A stretch of DNA of 6,967 nt from Kiritimatiellia bacterium (GTDB taxonomy: Bacteria > Verrucomicrobiota > Kiritimatiellia > RFP12 > UBA3636). A program made the translations under genes and the position numbers. The DNA is taken from contig JAEDLN010000127.1 in the NCBI GenBank assembly GCA_016295275.1, positions 1 to 6,967 of the forward strand, in the 5' to 3' direction. Shown here piece by piece: positions 1 through 6,438 of this stretch (its first letter is position 1; every line of letters begins with the position of its first letter). The notes under the pieces were generated by a model, which saw only the letters and a list, made by a program, of their open reading frames with translations, was not told the origin of the DNA and did not search any database.

Positions 1-37
1 AGCCTGATCCGCACGGCTGCGCCGCACGGATCAGGCT
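1..37 (-). terminator. Long hairpin, possible intrinsic terminator cut by the window edge
   Basis: The outer arms AGCCTGATCCG (1-11) and CGGATCAGGCT (27-37) are perfectly complementary. Inside them, the minus-strand RNA can add two tandem G-U wobbles and four more G-C/C-G pairs, closing on a GCA loop: a 17-bp stem. On the plus strand the same two positions are C-A mismatches, so the structure favours a minus-strand transcript. A T-tract would lie beyond the window, so terminator function cannot be confirmed. On the plus strand the nearest T-run (48-52) starts 10 nt after the stem, too far for a normal terminator. A REP-like palindrome is the alternative. Confidence 0.5.
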
Positions 38-331
38 CCAACTGCTCTTTTTAGGTTTATAATTGAAGAAGAAGAGCGCATGATTGATAAAAGTCTTATT
101 CCTGGGGTCTTCTGTTCCTTGTCCGGGAATGCCGGTTTCTGGAATCGGTTCAACTAGGCTTCCCTTTGAGGTGTCTTGATTTTTGACATATAGAATTCCA
201 CGGCAACGTATAAATTCAGGACTTCTAACAAAAACAACCATGCATCTTCCATCATTTATGCCTTGTGCCCTCACACAGTTTCGCAAAAAATCTTCCCACG
301 CCCACGCATTCAGAGCAAACGGAAGCGGCAT
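1..331 (-). CDS. Partial hypothetical protein (N-terminal about 110 residues; runs off the left edge)
   Basis: Reading the minus strand from the ATG at 331-329 gives 110 codons without a stop, and the frame is still open at the window edge. The product begins MPLPFALNAWAWEDFL. It continues with a hydrophobic beta-like stretch (MVVFVRSPEFI, about residues 31-41), then a Pro/Gly-rich part (EPIPETGIPGQG, about 64-75), an aromatic run (HALFFFNY) and a basic KPKK. I recognise no family. There is no signal peptide and no clear transmembrane segment. The start lies 17 bp after the dihydrouridine synthase stop, so co-transcription is possible. The frame is also open upstream of this ATG, so the true start could differ. 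Codons such as AGA, AGG, ATA and CTA and the lower GC content differ from the neighbouring genes, which suggests transfer or a decaying gene. The last dozen codons are GC-rich because the frame runs through the hairpin at the edge. It could instead be a gene remnant. Confidence 0.5.
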   Translation of the reverse strand, partial: MPLPFALNAWAWEDFLRNCVRAQGINDGRCMVVFVRSPEFIRCRGILYVKNQDTSKGSLVEPIPETGIPGQGTEDPRNKTFINHALFFFNYKPKKSSWSLIRAAQPCGSG

Positions 332-340
332 CTTGCCGCT
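324..340 (-). other. Hairpin between dus and the left-edge gene, with the start codon at its loop
   Basis: AGCGGCA (324-330) and TGCCGCT (334-340) form a perfect 7-bp stem with a 3-nt loop. In the minus-strand RNA it begins 8 nt after the dihydrouridine synthase stop, and the ATG at 331-329 spans the end of the loop and the top of the 3' arm. The bases downstream (TCCGTTTGC) are not a proper T-tract, so it is a weak terminator at best. It could equally restrict translation of the following frame. Confidence 0.4.
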
Positions 341-348
341 CGTCGGTG

Positions 349-1332
349 CTATTGTCTGTTTTCCGCAACGAGGGATTCGATGGCGGAGAGGAGGAACGGG
401 AGGTTGGGGGCGCGTTGGATTTGGCGTAGGCCGGTATCGGTGGATTCGAAAGAGGCGTGGAGATAGCTCCAGAGTTCCTTGAGGCGTCCCATCAGGGGGG
501 CGGGGCCGCAGAGTTTAGCCGCGTAGCGGTCGGTCAAGGTGTTGGCGAACCGGAGAACGCGGGCGCGAAATGCGGCGTCGTGGCAAGGAATCGGAAAGGG
601 TTGATTCGAGTTCTCTGCGGCAAATGCGGCGGCGATTTCCTCGGCGAGGGCGGGATTTTGGCAGAGGCCGCGCCCAATCATCAGCCCTTGGAGGGAGGGA
701 AAGCGTTTTGCGATTTGGATGGCATCGGATGGGGTGAAAAGGTCGCCGTTGTAGATGACGGGGGCTTGGAAGTGTGGCAGGAGGTTGGCGAAGACGTCCA
801 GATGGACATGGCCGCCGTACATTTGGATGCCGGTTCGCGGGTGGACGATGATGGCAGAGAGCGGATAGCGGTTGATGCAGTCGAGGCGCGCTGCGAGGGT
901 ATCGGTCGAGGCGTAGCCGAGGCGGATTTTAACGGAAAACCCGTTTGGCATGCCCTTGCATCCGGCTTCGAGCATTTTTTCGAAAACGGCCGGGTTTTCG
1001 GGAAGACCGGAGCCGCGTCCCTTTTTGGCGACAAATTTCCATGGGCAGCCGCAATTCAGATTTGCCTTTGTATAGCCGAGATCGCGCAGTGCCTTGAGCA
1101 TATCGGAAAAGGCGACGGGGTCCTTGCCGATGATTTGCGGAATGGTTTGCAGGAGGCCATTGGCTTCCGGGAGGATGTCGGCGAGCATCGACGGTTTGAC
1201 GCGGCCGGGTCCGCCGAGGGCGATAAAGGGTGCGAGGGCGGCGCTGATGCCGTGGAATTGTTCGCCGAGGCAGGCGCGAAAGTCGCAGAGTGTGACGCCA
1301 CGAAGCGGGGCGAGATAGACGGGAAGAGACAT
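349..1332 (-). CDS. dus: tRNA-dihydrouridine synthase (Dus family)
   Basis: FMN- and NAD(P)H-dependent enzyme that reduces uridines in the tRNA D-loop to dihydrouridine in the cytoplasm. With the start at 1332 the protein has 327 residues, typical for the family, and opens MSLPVYLAPLRGVT, the flavin-binding first strand of the TIM barrel. Family motifs follow in order: LNCGCPWKFV with the likely catalytic Cys at residue 96, GRGSGLPENP (about 105-114), KIRLGY with Lys135, HPRTG with His164 and Arg166 (phosphate and tRNA site), YNGDLFTPSDA (about 194-204) and GLMIGRGLCQNP (about 216-227). A helical C-terminal domain completes it. The frame is also open upstream (ATG at 1401, TTG at 1407), but that extension is a Pro/Arg-rich stretch that translates the ppdK terminator stem. 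The family normally starts just before the APxxGVT motif, so I prefer 1332. No Shine-Dalgarno sequence is visible. Which tRNA position it modifies (A, B or C subgroup) cannot be decided safely. Confidence 0.93.
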   Translation of the reverse strand: MSLPVYLAPLRGVTLCDFRACLGEQFHGISAALAPFIALGGPGRVKPSMLADILPEANGLLQTIPQIIGKDPVAFSDMLKALRDLGYTKANLNCGCPWKFVAKKGRGSGLPENPAVFEKMLEAGCKGMPNGFSVKIRLGYASTDTLAARLDCINRYPLSAIIVHPRTGIQMYGGHVHLDVFANLLPHFQAPVIYNGDLFTPSDAIQIAKRFPSLQGLMIGRGLCQNPALAEEIAAAFAAENSNQPFPIPCHDAAFRARVLRFANTLTDRYAAKLCGPAPLMGRLKELWSYLHASFESTDTGLRQIQRAPNLPFLLSAIESLVAENRQ

Positions 1333-1364
1333 GGGGCGGGCAGGGGGATGCGTTTTCAGAAGAA

Positions 1365-1391
1365 GCGCCGGACGCGGGGAGCGTCCGGCGC
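1365..1391 (-). terminator. Intrinsic-type terminator stem after ppdK
   Basis: GCGCCGGACGC (1365-1375) and GCGTCCGGCGC (1381-1391) form a perfect 11-bp stem with a 5-nt loop. It starts 34 nt after the ppdK stop on the minus strand. The stem is followed by TTCTTCTG, a T-rich but broken tail, so termination may be partial, which would let some transcripts continue into dus. No T-run follows it on the plus strand. It overlaps the long reading of the dus N-terminus and argues against that reading. Confidence 0.75.
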
Positions 1392-1425
1392 ATCGTGGCA
1401 TCGCCAATGAGCGTGATTCAGGGAA

Positions 1426-4080
1426 TCAAGCGCGGGGGAACTGGATGGCGGCCTGCGCGGCGGCGAGCCGTGCGATTGGTACCCGGAAGGGGCTGCAGGA
1501 GACGTAATCGAGACCGATACGGTGGCAGAAAGCGACCGAAGACGGATCGCCTCCGTGTTCGCCGCAGATTCCGAGGTGGAGATTCGGGCGTTTGGATTTT
1601 CCGAGTTCGCACGCCATTTCCATGAGTTTTCCGACGCCGTTCTGATCGAGACGCGTAAACGGATCGTTCTCGTAGATTTTCGTATCGTAGTATGCGCCGA
1701 GGAATTTTGCGGCGTCGTCGCGGGAGAAGCCGAACGTCATTTGCGTCAGGTCGTTTGTACCGAAGCAGAAGAATTCGGCCTCTTGGGCGATTTCGTCGGC
1801 GGTGAGGGCCGCGCGCGGGATTTCGATCATGGTACCGACTTCGTATGACATCGGGCATCCGGACGCCTTGATTTCCTCATCGGCGACGGCTGTGACGATA
1901 TTCTTGACGAATTTGAATTCGCGGAGTTCGCCGGTCAGTGGAATCATGATTTCCGGATTGAGTTTCCATTCCGGGTGGCACTTTTGGACATGGACGGCGG
2001 CTCGGATGACGGCCTTGGTCTGCATGCGTGCGATTTCCGGGAAGGTCACGCAGAGGCGGCAACCGCGGTGTCCCATCATGGGGTTGAATTCGTGCAAGCT
2101 CTGGACGATTTCGTGAATTCGTGCGACGGACTTGTTTTGCGCCTTTGCGAGCTGTTCGATTTCGGCCTCGTCGTGCGGCAGGAATTCGTGCAGAGGCGGA
2201 TCGAGGAAACGGATGCAGACGGGTTGACCGCCGAGGGCCTCGTAGAGTTGGATGAAGTCTTTTTGCTGATAGGGGAGGATTTTGCCGAGGGCGATTTCGC
2301 GTTCTTCGACGGAATCGGCGCAGATCATTTCGCGGAAAGCGGCGATTCGTTCCGGCTCAAAGAACATGTGTTCGGTACGGCAGAGGCCGATTCCTTCGGC
2401 GCCGAGCGACTTCGCCTTTTGGGCGTCGTGCGGCGTATCGGCATTGGTTCGCACCTTGAGCACGCGGTATTTGTCGGCCCAAGCCATGATCCGGCCGAAT
2501 TCGCCGCCGATGACGGCATCGACGGTTGGGATGACGCCGTCGTAGACGCATCCGGTTGCGCCGTCGATGGAGATCCAATCGCCCTCGTGGTAGACCTTTC
2601 CGGCGAGGCGGAATTCCTTCCGATCTTCGTCCATGATGATTTCGGAGCAGCCGGAAACGCAGCACGTTCCCATGCCTCGTGCGACGACGGCCGCGTGGGA
2701 GGTCATACCGCCCCGGACGGTGAGAATCCCTTGGGAGACCTTCATGCCCTCGATATCTTCGGGCGACGTTTCGAGGCGGACGAGCACGACCTTTTCGCCG
2801 CGTTTGTTCCACAGTTTGGCGTCTTCGGCGGTAAAGACGATACGGCCGCATGCGGCGCCGGGCGAAGCGGCGAGGGCTCGTGCGGCGGGGGTTGCGCGTT
2901 TGAGGGCGCCGGTATCGAATTGCGGGTGAAGGAGCGTATCGAGGTTGCGCGGATCGATCATCATGACCGCTTCCTGTTCGGTACGGACGCCTTCATCGAC
3001 GAGGTCGCAAGCGATTTTGAGGGCGGCGCGGGCGGTTCGTTTACCGTTGCGGGTCTGGAGCATGAAAAGATGGCGATTTTCGATGGTGAATTCCATATCC
3101 TGCATATCGCGGTAATGGGATTCGAGCGTTTTGCAGACCGTTTGGAACTGATCGAAGACCTCCGGCATGACCTCGGCCATTTTTTGGATTGGCATGGGGG
3201 TGCGAACGCCGGCGACGACGTCTTCGCCTTGGGCATTGAGGAGAAATTCGCCCATGAGCTTGCGTTCGCCGGTTGCGGGATCGCGCGTAAAGGCGACGCC
3301 GGTACCGGACTCGTTGTTGAGATTGCCGAATGCCATCATTTGGACATTGACGGCGGTACCCCAGGAGTAGGGGATATCGTTGTCACGGCGATAGACGTTT
3401 GCGCGGGGGTTGTCCCAGGAGCGGAAAACGGCTTTGATGGCCTCAAAGAGCTGGATGCGCGGATCGTCGGGGAAATCGGCGCCGATTTTGGCGCGGTATT
3501 CCGCCTTGAATTGTTCGGCGAGCGTCCGGAGATCGTCGGCATTCAGATCGACATCGTTTTTGACGCCCTTTTCCGCTTTCATCTTATCGATGAGCCGTTC
3601 GAAGTACTTTTTGCCGACTTCCATGACGACATCGGAGAACATTTGGATAAAGCGGCGATAGCAATCCCATGCCCACCGGGGATTTCCGGATTGTTCGGCG
3701 AGTGTTTTGACGACCGTCTCGTTCAAGCCGAGATTCAAAATGGTATCCATCATGCCGGGCATGGAGGCGCGGGCACCGGAGCGCACCGAAACGAGAAGGG
3801 GGTTTTTGGCGTCGTTGAATTTTTTGCCGGAGGATTGTTCGAGGCGATCGATGTATTCGAGAATTTGCGCTTGGATATCATCGCCGATTTTCTTTCCGTC
3901 GTTATAGTAGCGAGTGCAGGCTTCGGTTGTGATGGTGAAGCCTTGCGGGACGGGTAGTCCGATGAGGCTCATTTCGGCGAGGTTTGCGCCCTTTCCTCCG
4001 AGCAGGTTGCGCATATCGGCTTTGCCTTCGGTTTGATTGCAGCCGAAGAAGTAGACGTATTTCGTCGTAGAATTCTGCAT
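1426..4080 (-). CDS. ppdK: Pyruvate, phosphate dikinase
   Basis: Cytoplasmic enzyme that reversibly converts pyruvate, ATP and phosphate to phosphoenolpyruvate, AMP and pyrophosphate. In anaerobes it often runs in the glycolytic, ATP-forming direction. The 884 residues match the family's usual 870-900 and the frame is unbroken. The N-terminal ATP-grasp nucleotide domain (about 1-345) shows LLGGKGANLAEM and VSVRSGARASMPGMMDTILNLG. The swivelling phosphohistidine domain carries GGMTSHAAVVARGMG with catalytic His462. The C-terminal PEP/pyruvate TIM barrel shows GLCRTEHMFF (Arg568), IRFLDPPLHEF (Arg624), MIEIPRAAL, FGTNDLTQMTFGFSRDD and GICGEHGG with the catalytic Cys839. All active-site residues I can place are present. 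The ATG at 4080 gives the standard family N-terminus; only a weak GGAA lies upstream. It sits 68 bp behind the kinase-like gene and ends before a strong hairpin. Confidence 0.98.
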   Translation of the reverse strand: MQNSTTKYVYFFGCNQTEGKADMRNLLGGKGANLAEMSLIGLPVPQGFTITTEACTRYYNDGKKIGDDIQAQILEYIDRLEQSSGKKFNDAKNPLLVSVRSGARASMPGMMDTILNLGLNETVVKTLAEQSGNPRWAWDCYRRFIQMFSDVVMEVGKKYFERLIDKMKAEKGVKNDVDLNADDLRTLAEQFKAEYRAKIGADFPDDPRIQLFEAIKAVFRSWDNPRANVYRRDNDIPYSWGTAVNVQMMAFGNLNNESGTGVAFTRDPATGERKLMGEFLLNAQGEDVVAGVRTPMPIQKMAEVMPEVFDQFQTVCKTLESHYRDMQDMEFTIENRHLFMLQTRNGKRTARAALKIACDLVDEGVRTEQEAVMMIDPRNLDTLLHPQFDTGALKRATPAARALAASPGAACGRIVFTAEDAKLWNKRGEKVVLVRLETSPEDIEGMKVSQGILTVRGGMTSHAAVVARGMGTCCVSGCSEIIMDEDRKEFRLAGKVYHEGDWISIDGATGCVYDGVIPTVDAVIGGEFGRIMAWADKYRVLKVRTNADTPHDAQKAKSLGAEGIGLCRTEHMFFEPERIAAFREMICADSVEEREIALGKILPYQQKDFIQLYEALGGQPVCIRFLDPPLHEFLPHDEAEIEQLAKAQNKSVARIHEIVQSLHEFNPMMGHRGCRLCVTFPEIARMQTKAVIRAAVHVQKCHPEWKLNPEIMIPLTGELREFKFVKNIVTAVADEEIKASGCPMSYEVGTMIEIPRAALTADEIAQEAEFFCFGTNDLTQMTFGFSRDDAAKFLGAYYDTKIYENDPFTRLDQNGVGKLMEMACELGKSKRPNLHLGICGEHGGDPSSVAFCHRIGLDYVSCSPFRVPIARLAAAQAAIQFPRA

Positions 4081-4148
4081 ATTCGTTTCCGTATTTGGAC
4101 GGCCTTATGATGTTATGTTTTAGGGGAAAAAAAAAGAAGAGGTTTGGC

Positions 4149-4760
4149 TTACGCATTGGGGCAACGGGCTTGCGCATAGAGCCGGATGGTCCGGACGACG
4201 TCGTCTTCCGAAAGACCATCGGTATTGACGCACAGGTCGTAGGTTTCCGTGGCACCCCATTTGCGATCGGTAAAGAAATCGTAGTACGCAGCGCGGTTCT
4301 TTTCGGTTTCGCGGATGATCCGGCGCGCTTGGTTTTCGTCGAGGTTCAATCGTTCCATGATCCGGCGGACGCGTGTCTCGAGCGGAGCATGTAGAAAGAC
4401 ACGCACGACATGCGGACGTTTTGCCAATACGAAATCGGCGCAACGGCCGACGATGACGCATCCGCCCTTTTCAGATAGTTCTCGAATAGTATTGAACTGA
4501 GCCAGAAAGACCTTTTGGCCGAATTGCAATTCGGAGTTGCAGCAAAACGGCGCGTACCACGAAGCCGTGCAGAGAGGGTTGCACGGTTTTTCTTCGCGGT
4601 GTTTCAGGAGGTTTTCATCGAGTCCGGATTTTTGGGCTGCCAAGACGATGAGTTCCCGATCGTAGTAGGGGATATTGAGGGAACGGGCGAGTTGTTTTGC
4701 GATGCTGCGGGCTCCACTCCCGAATTGGCGGCCGATGGTAATGATGGTATCCGGATGCAT
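4149..4760 (-). CDS. Cytidylate kinase-like P-loop protein (AAK/Cytidylate_kin2 type)
   Basis: A 203-residue cytoplasmic protein of the cytidylate-kinase-like family, probably an NMP kinase or a regulatory relative; its substrate is unproven. It opens MHPDTIITIGRQFGSGARSIA, the modified P-loop of this family (residues 10-18), where Arg replaces the usual Walker A Lys. PYYDREL follows (31-37), then VIVGRCADFVL (102-112). A basic helix with Arg129, Arg132, Arg133 and Arg146 probably forms the lid. The C-terminus ends with RAAYYDFFTDRKWG and YDLCVNTDGLS, both typical. The frame continues upstream to an ATG at 5168, but that extension translates intergenic repeats (HSPVAARHSPVAAHH) and promoter sequence, so I start at 4760 where family homology begins. 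No Shine-Dalgarno sequence is visible. It lies 68 bp upstream of ppdK, probably in the same transcript. Confidence 0.88.
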   Translation of the reverse strand: MHPDTIITIGRQFGSGARSIAKQLARSLNIPYYDRELIVLAAQKSGLDENLLKHREEKPCNPLCTASWYAPFCCNSELQFGQKVFLAQFNTIRELSEKGGCVIVGRCADFVLAKRPHVVRVFLHAPLETRVRRIMERLNLDENQARRIIRETEKNRAAYYDFFTDRKWGATETYDLCVNTDGLSEDDVVRTIRLYAQARCPNA

Positions 4761-4826
4761 GCTGTACGAGGAAAGAAATAAAAGGCTCGCTTTCAAGTTA
4801 TCGCGAAATGTCAAGCCGTAGTCGGT

Positions 4827-4855
4827 AGTATAGTGAAAAAAAAGATTCTCTACAA
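4827..4855 (-). promoter_or_regulatory. Sigma70-like promoter of the kinase-ppdK unit
   Basis: On the minus strand TTGTAG (-35, at 4855-4850) and TATACT (-10, at 4832-4827) are separated by exactly 17 bp. Transcription would start near 4820 and leave a leader of about 60 nt before the ATG at 4760. The spacer contains eight consecutive T residues (A8 on the plus strand, 4836-4843). A lone TTGACA lies further down (4814-4809) but has no -10 at a usable distance. Confidence 0.55.
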
Positions 4856-4867
4856 GACATATTTCCC

Positions 4868-4904
4868 GGGGTGGTGCGGGCCGGGAGGGGGGCGGGCGGG
4901 GAGG
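4868..4904 (+). other. G-rich tract with quadruplex potential (C-rich on the transcribed strand)
   Basis: Six runs of three or more G (4868-4871, 4878-4880, 4883-4885, 4887-4892, 4894-4896, 4898-4901) are separated by one or two bases, apart from the first gap of six. This satisfies the usual quadruplex pattern on the plus strand. In RNA made leftward from the ATPase gene the same stretch is C-rich and G-poor, as Rho loading sites are. No intrinsic terminator follows the ATPase stop at 5162, so a Rho-dependent end here is possible. Confidence 0.5.
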
Positions 4905-4917
4905 CTCGGCGGCCAAG

Positions 4918-4933
4918 CATCGCGCCCTACCGC
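4918..4933 (-). repeat. Inverted partial copy of the right-end 49-nt repeat
   Basis: On the minus strand these 16 bases read GCGGTAGGGCGCGATG. They match exactly the first part of the repeat at 6825-6873 and 6919-6967, in opposite orientation. The second arm of that repeat's hairpin is missing, so this is a fragment or a solitary half. Confidence 0.55.
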
Positions 4934-4991
4934 AACGAGACACGAGCGTGGGGGCACGGGCGGGTGCGCGGCGAGGGGTGCGCGAATTGTA

Positions 4992-5042
4992 AACACAAAG
5001 GAACACAAAGAGCGACGGGGCGGGATGTATAGGAACACAAAG
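4992..5042. repeat. Three direct AACACAAAG boxes
   Basis: AACACAAAG occurs at 4992-5000, 5002-5010 and 5034-5042. The last two are embedded in an identical 13-mer, AGGAACACAAAGA (4999-5011 and 5031-5043). Spacings are 10 and 32 nt, close to one and three DNA turns. Similar CTTTGTGTT motifs are common in intergenic DNA of several bacterial phyla. Whether they are binding sites or passive repeats cannot be told. Confidence 0.6.
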
Positions 5043-5071
5043 ATTTTTTGCGTCGTAGAGGGCGCGGCGGA

Positions 5072-5119
5072 GGTGGTGAGCCGCCACGGGCGAATGGCGA
5101 GCCGCCACGGGCGAATGGC
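5072..5119 (+). repeat. GTGGCG-hairpin repeat, two tandem copies of a 21-nt unit
   Basis: A 21-nt unit starting GAGCCGCCACGGG is repeated exactly twice, 5078-5098 and 5099-5119. With its preceding bases each copy forms a small hairpin. The first is GTGGTG-AGC-CGCCAC (5073-5087), with one G-U pair in plus-strand RNA. The second is TGGCG-AGC-CGCCA (5095-5107). Two more copies lie at 6711-6770, on the other side of the ATPase gene and in the same orientation. The unit length is a multiple of three, which creates misleading open frames on both strands. Confidence 0.8.
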
Positions 5120-5161
5120 ATTGGAGGAACGATTTCGACGATGAAAACGGCTTTGTGAAAA

Positions 5162-6418
5162 TCAGCAATGATCCAGGCTGTTCTCGTCGAGCAAAAAGTC
5201 GTACAGATTCATGATCAAAATTCCATTTTCATTGTACTGAGGCGCCGGAGCGTCCTTTGTGATAATCATTCGCCTAAAGAAATCTCCGGTCAGTAGCAGC
5301 GAACGCTGTTCTTGCTCCGTCTTTGTCCCGTCCGGGAGTGCGTAAGCGGATTGGATATAGAAGCGCTTTGATCCTTTGTTGCAGACAAAATCGATCTCCA
5401 ACTGTTTTCGGATGCTGTTGCCTTTTTCGTTGGTGTCATATCGAACGATAACGCCTACGTCCACATTGAACCCTCGGATTTTCAGTTCATTGTAGATGAT
5501 GTTTTCCATGCTATGCGTTTCTTCCAGTTGTCTGAAATTCAAACGTGCATTTCTCAGTCCCATGTCCGTAAAATAGTATTTGACGGGGGTGGCGATGTAT
5601 TTTTTGCCTTTTATGTCATACCGGATGGCACTGTCAATCAGAAAGGAATCGCAGAGGTAATCGACATATTTCTTGATTGTCGTTCCGCTGATCTTCTTGT
5701 TTTTGACCGATCGGAAGGTTGCGGAGAGTTTTTCAGGGTTTGTCAGCGAACCGATTGCGGAGGAAAGGATGTTCAAGAGTTCTTCCAACTCCGCCCTGTT
5801 TCGAATGTTGTGTCTTCCGACGATATCCGAAATATAGGTTTCCTCGAAGAGGGATTTCAGAAAGGCGATTTTCTGATCCGGATCGGGTTGGGTCAGGACG
5901 AGAGGAAGGCCGCCGAACAGTCGATACTCATTCCAGCCATCCTGTTTTGTTCCGGGGTATACCGACATGAACTCCGCAAAGCTGAGCGGGTAGATGCGTA
6001 CCTCATCGCCACGTCCTCTGAACTCGGTGATCACGTCTTTCGAAAGAAAACGGGCATTGCTTCCCGTCACATAAACATCCACGTTTTTCATTCGAGCAAG
6101 ACTGTTCAGAACCGCCTCAAAATCCTCGAGCAGCTGCACCTCATCTAGCAGAACATAGTACAGCGCATCGTCCTTTATCTGTTTTTTCAGAAACGGATAG
6201 AGTACGTCGGGTTTTCGGAAAGGTTTGTTTTCATAAGCGTCAAACGCAATTTCCACAATATGGTTTTTGCTTACGCCTTCCGAAAGCAGGTAATTCTTGA
6301 AGAGATTGAACAGAAGATAAGATTTTCCGCATCTCCTCATTCCGGTTATGACTTTTATCAGTCCATTCTGTTTCTTGCCGATCAGCAGATTCAGATAACG
6401 GTCTCGCTTAATTTCCAT
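5162..6418 (-). CDS. AAA-family ATPase with C-terminal DUF4143 domain (COG1373)
   Basis: A 418-residue cytoplasmic ATPase of the AAA_14/DUF4143 group, whose biological role is not established. Walker A is TGMRRCGKS (residues 25-33). Walker B is YVLLDEVQ (88-95), and the sensor-like strand is VTGSNARFLS (118-126), followed by RGRGDEVRIYPLSFAEF (134-150). A helical, winged-helix-like middle part (about 205-265) comes next. The C-terminus holds a restriction-endonuclease-like fold: ENIIYNELKIRGFNV (305-319) and QLEIDFVCNKGSKRFYIQSAY (339-359). The last motif ends in Gln-Ser instead of the Glu-x-Lys of active nucleases, which is common in this family. The ATG at 6418 is right for the family start (MEIKRDRYL). 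Length is normal and the frame intact. GC content is visibly lower than in ppdK and dus, and both flanks carry the same repeats, so it may be acquired. It has its own promoter and is probably a single-gene unit. Confidence 0.92.
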   Translation of the reverse strand: MEIKRDRYLNLLIGKKQNGLIKVITGMRRCGKSYLLFNLFKNYLLSEGVSKNHIVEIAFDAYENKPFRKPDVLYPFLKKQIKDDALYYVLLDEVQLLEDFEAVLNSLARMKNVDVYVTGSNARFLSKDVITEFRGRGDEVRIYPLSFAEFMSVYPGTKQDGWNEYRLFGGLPLVLTQPDPDQKIAFLKSLFEETYISDIVGRHNIRNRAELEELLNILSSAIGSLTNPEKLSATFRSVKNKKISGTTIKKYVDYLCDSFLIDSAIRYDIKGKKYIATPVKYYFTDMGLRNARLNFRQLEETHSMENIIYNELKIRGFNVDVGVIVRYDTNEKGNSIRKQLEIDFVCNKGSKRFYIQSAYALPDGTKTEQEQRSLLLTGDFFRRMIITKDAPAPQYNENGILIMNLYDFLLDENSLDHC

Positions 6419-6438
6419 GCAACAGACTTTCTATTAGA

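Larger units (their letters stand above)
4761..5161. other. Gene-free region between the ATPase and kinase-like genes
   Basis: I see no gene in these 401 bases. Frames that stay open through them are low-complexity Arg/Pro/Gly translations of repeats. The region holds, from right to left, the tandem 21-nt hairpin repeats, the AACACAAAG boxes, a 16-nt fragment of the right-end repeat, a quadruplex-type G tract and the kinase-ppdK promoter. No hairpin with a T-tract follows the ATPase stop. Confidence 0.7.

Noticed and set aside
183..482. A 99-codon plus-strand frame over the dus 3' end
   Set aside because: It overlaps the dus end and ends in Arg/Gly-rich antisense sequence. The minus-strand frame from 331 leftward gives a far more protein-like sequence.
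457..1410. A 317-codon plus-strand frame covering almost all of dus
   Set aside because: It mirrors a well-supported Dus protein, has no recognisable motif and crosses the ppdK terminator stem.
2086..2196. Three GAATTCGTGC occurrences close together
   Set aside because: They lie within ppdK and encode recurring His-Glu-type peptides (LHEF) of the protein; coding constraint and chance explain them.
1975..3957. A 660-codon open frame on the plus strand opposite ppdK
   Set aside because: ppdK on the other strand is complete with all active-site motifs. The antisense frame is rich in Asp/Gly/Phe and shows no domain; it follows from the codon bias of ppdK.
4127..4151. T9 on the minus strand just after the kinase-like stop as an intrinsic terminator
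   Set aside because: No stable hairpin precedes the T-tract, so I treat kinase and ppdK as probably co-transcribed.
4761..5168. N-terminal extension of the kinase-like protein to an ATG at 5168
   Set aside because: It would translate promoter, G-tract and tandem repeats (HSPVAARHSPVAAHH) and overlap the end of the ATPase gene; family homology starts at 4760.
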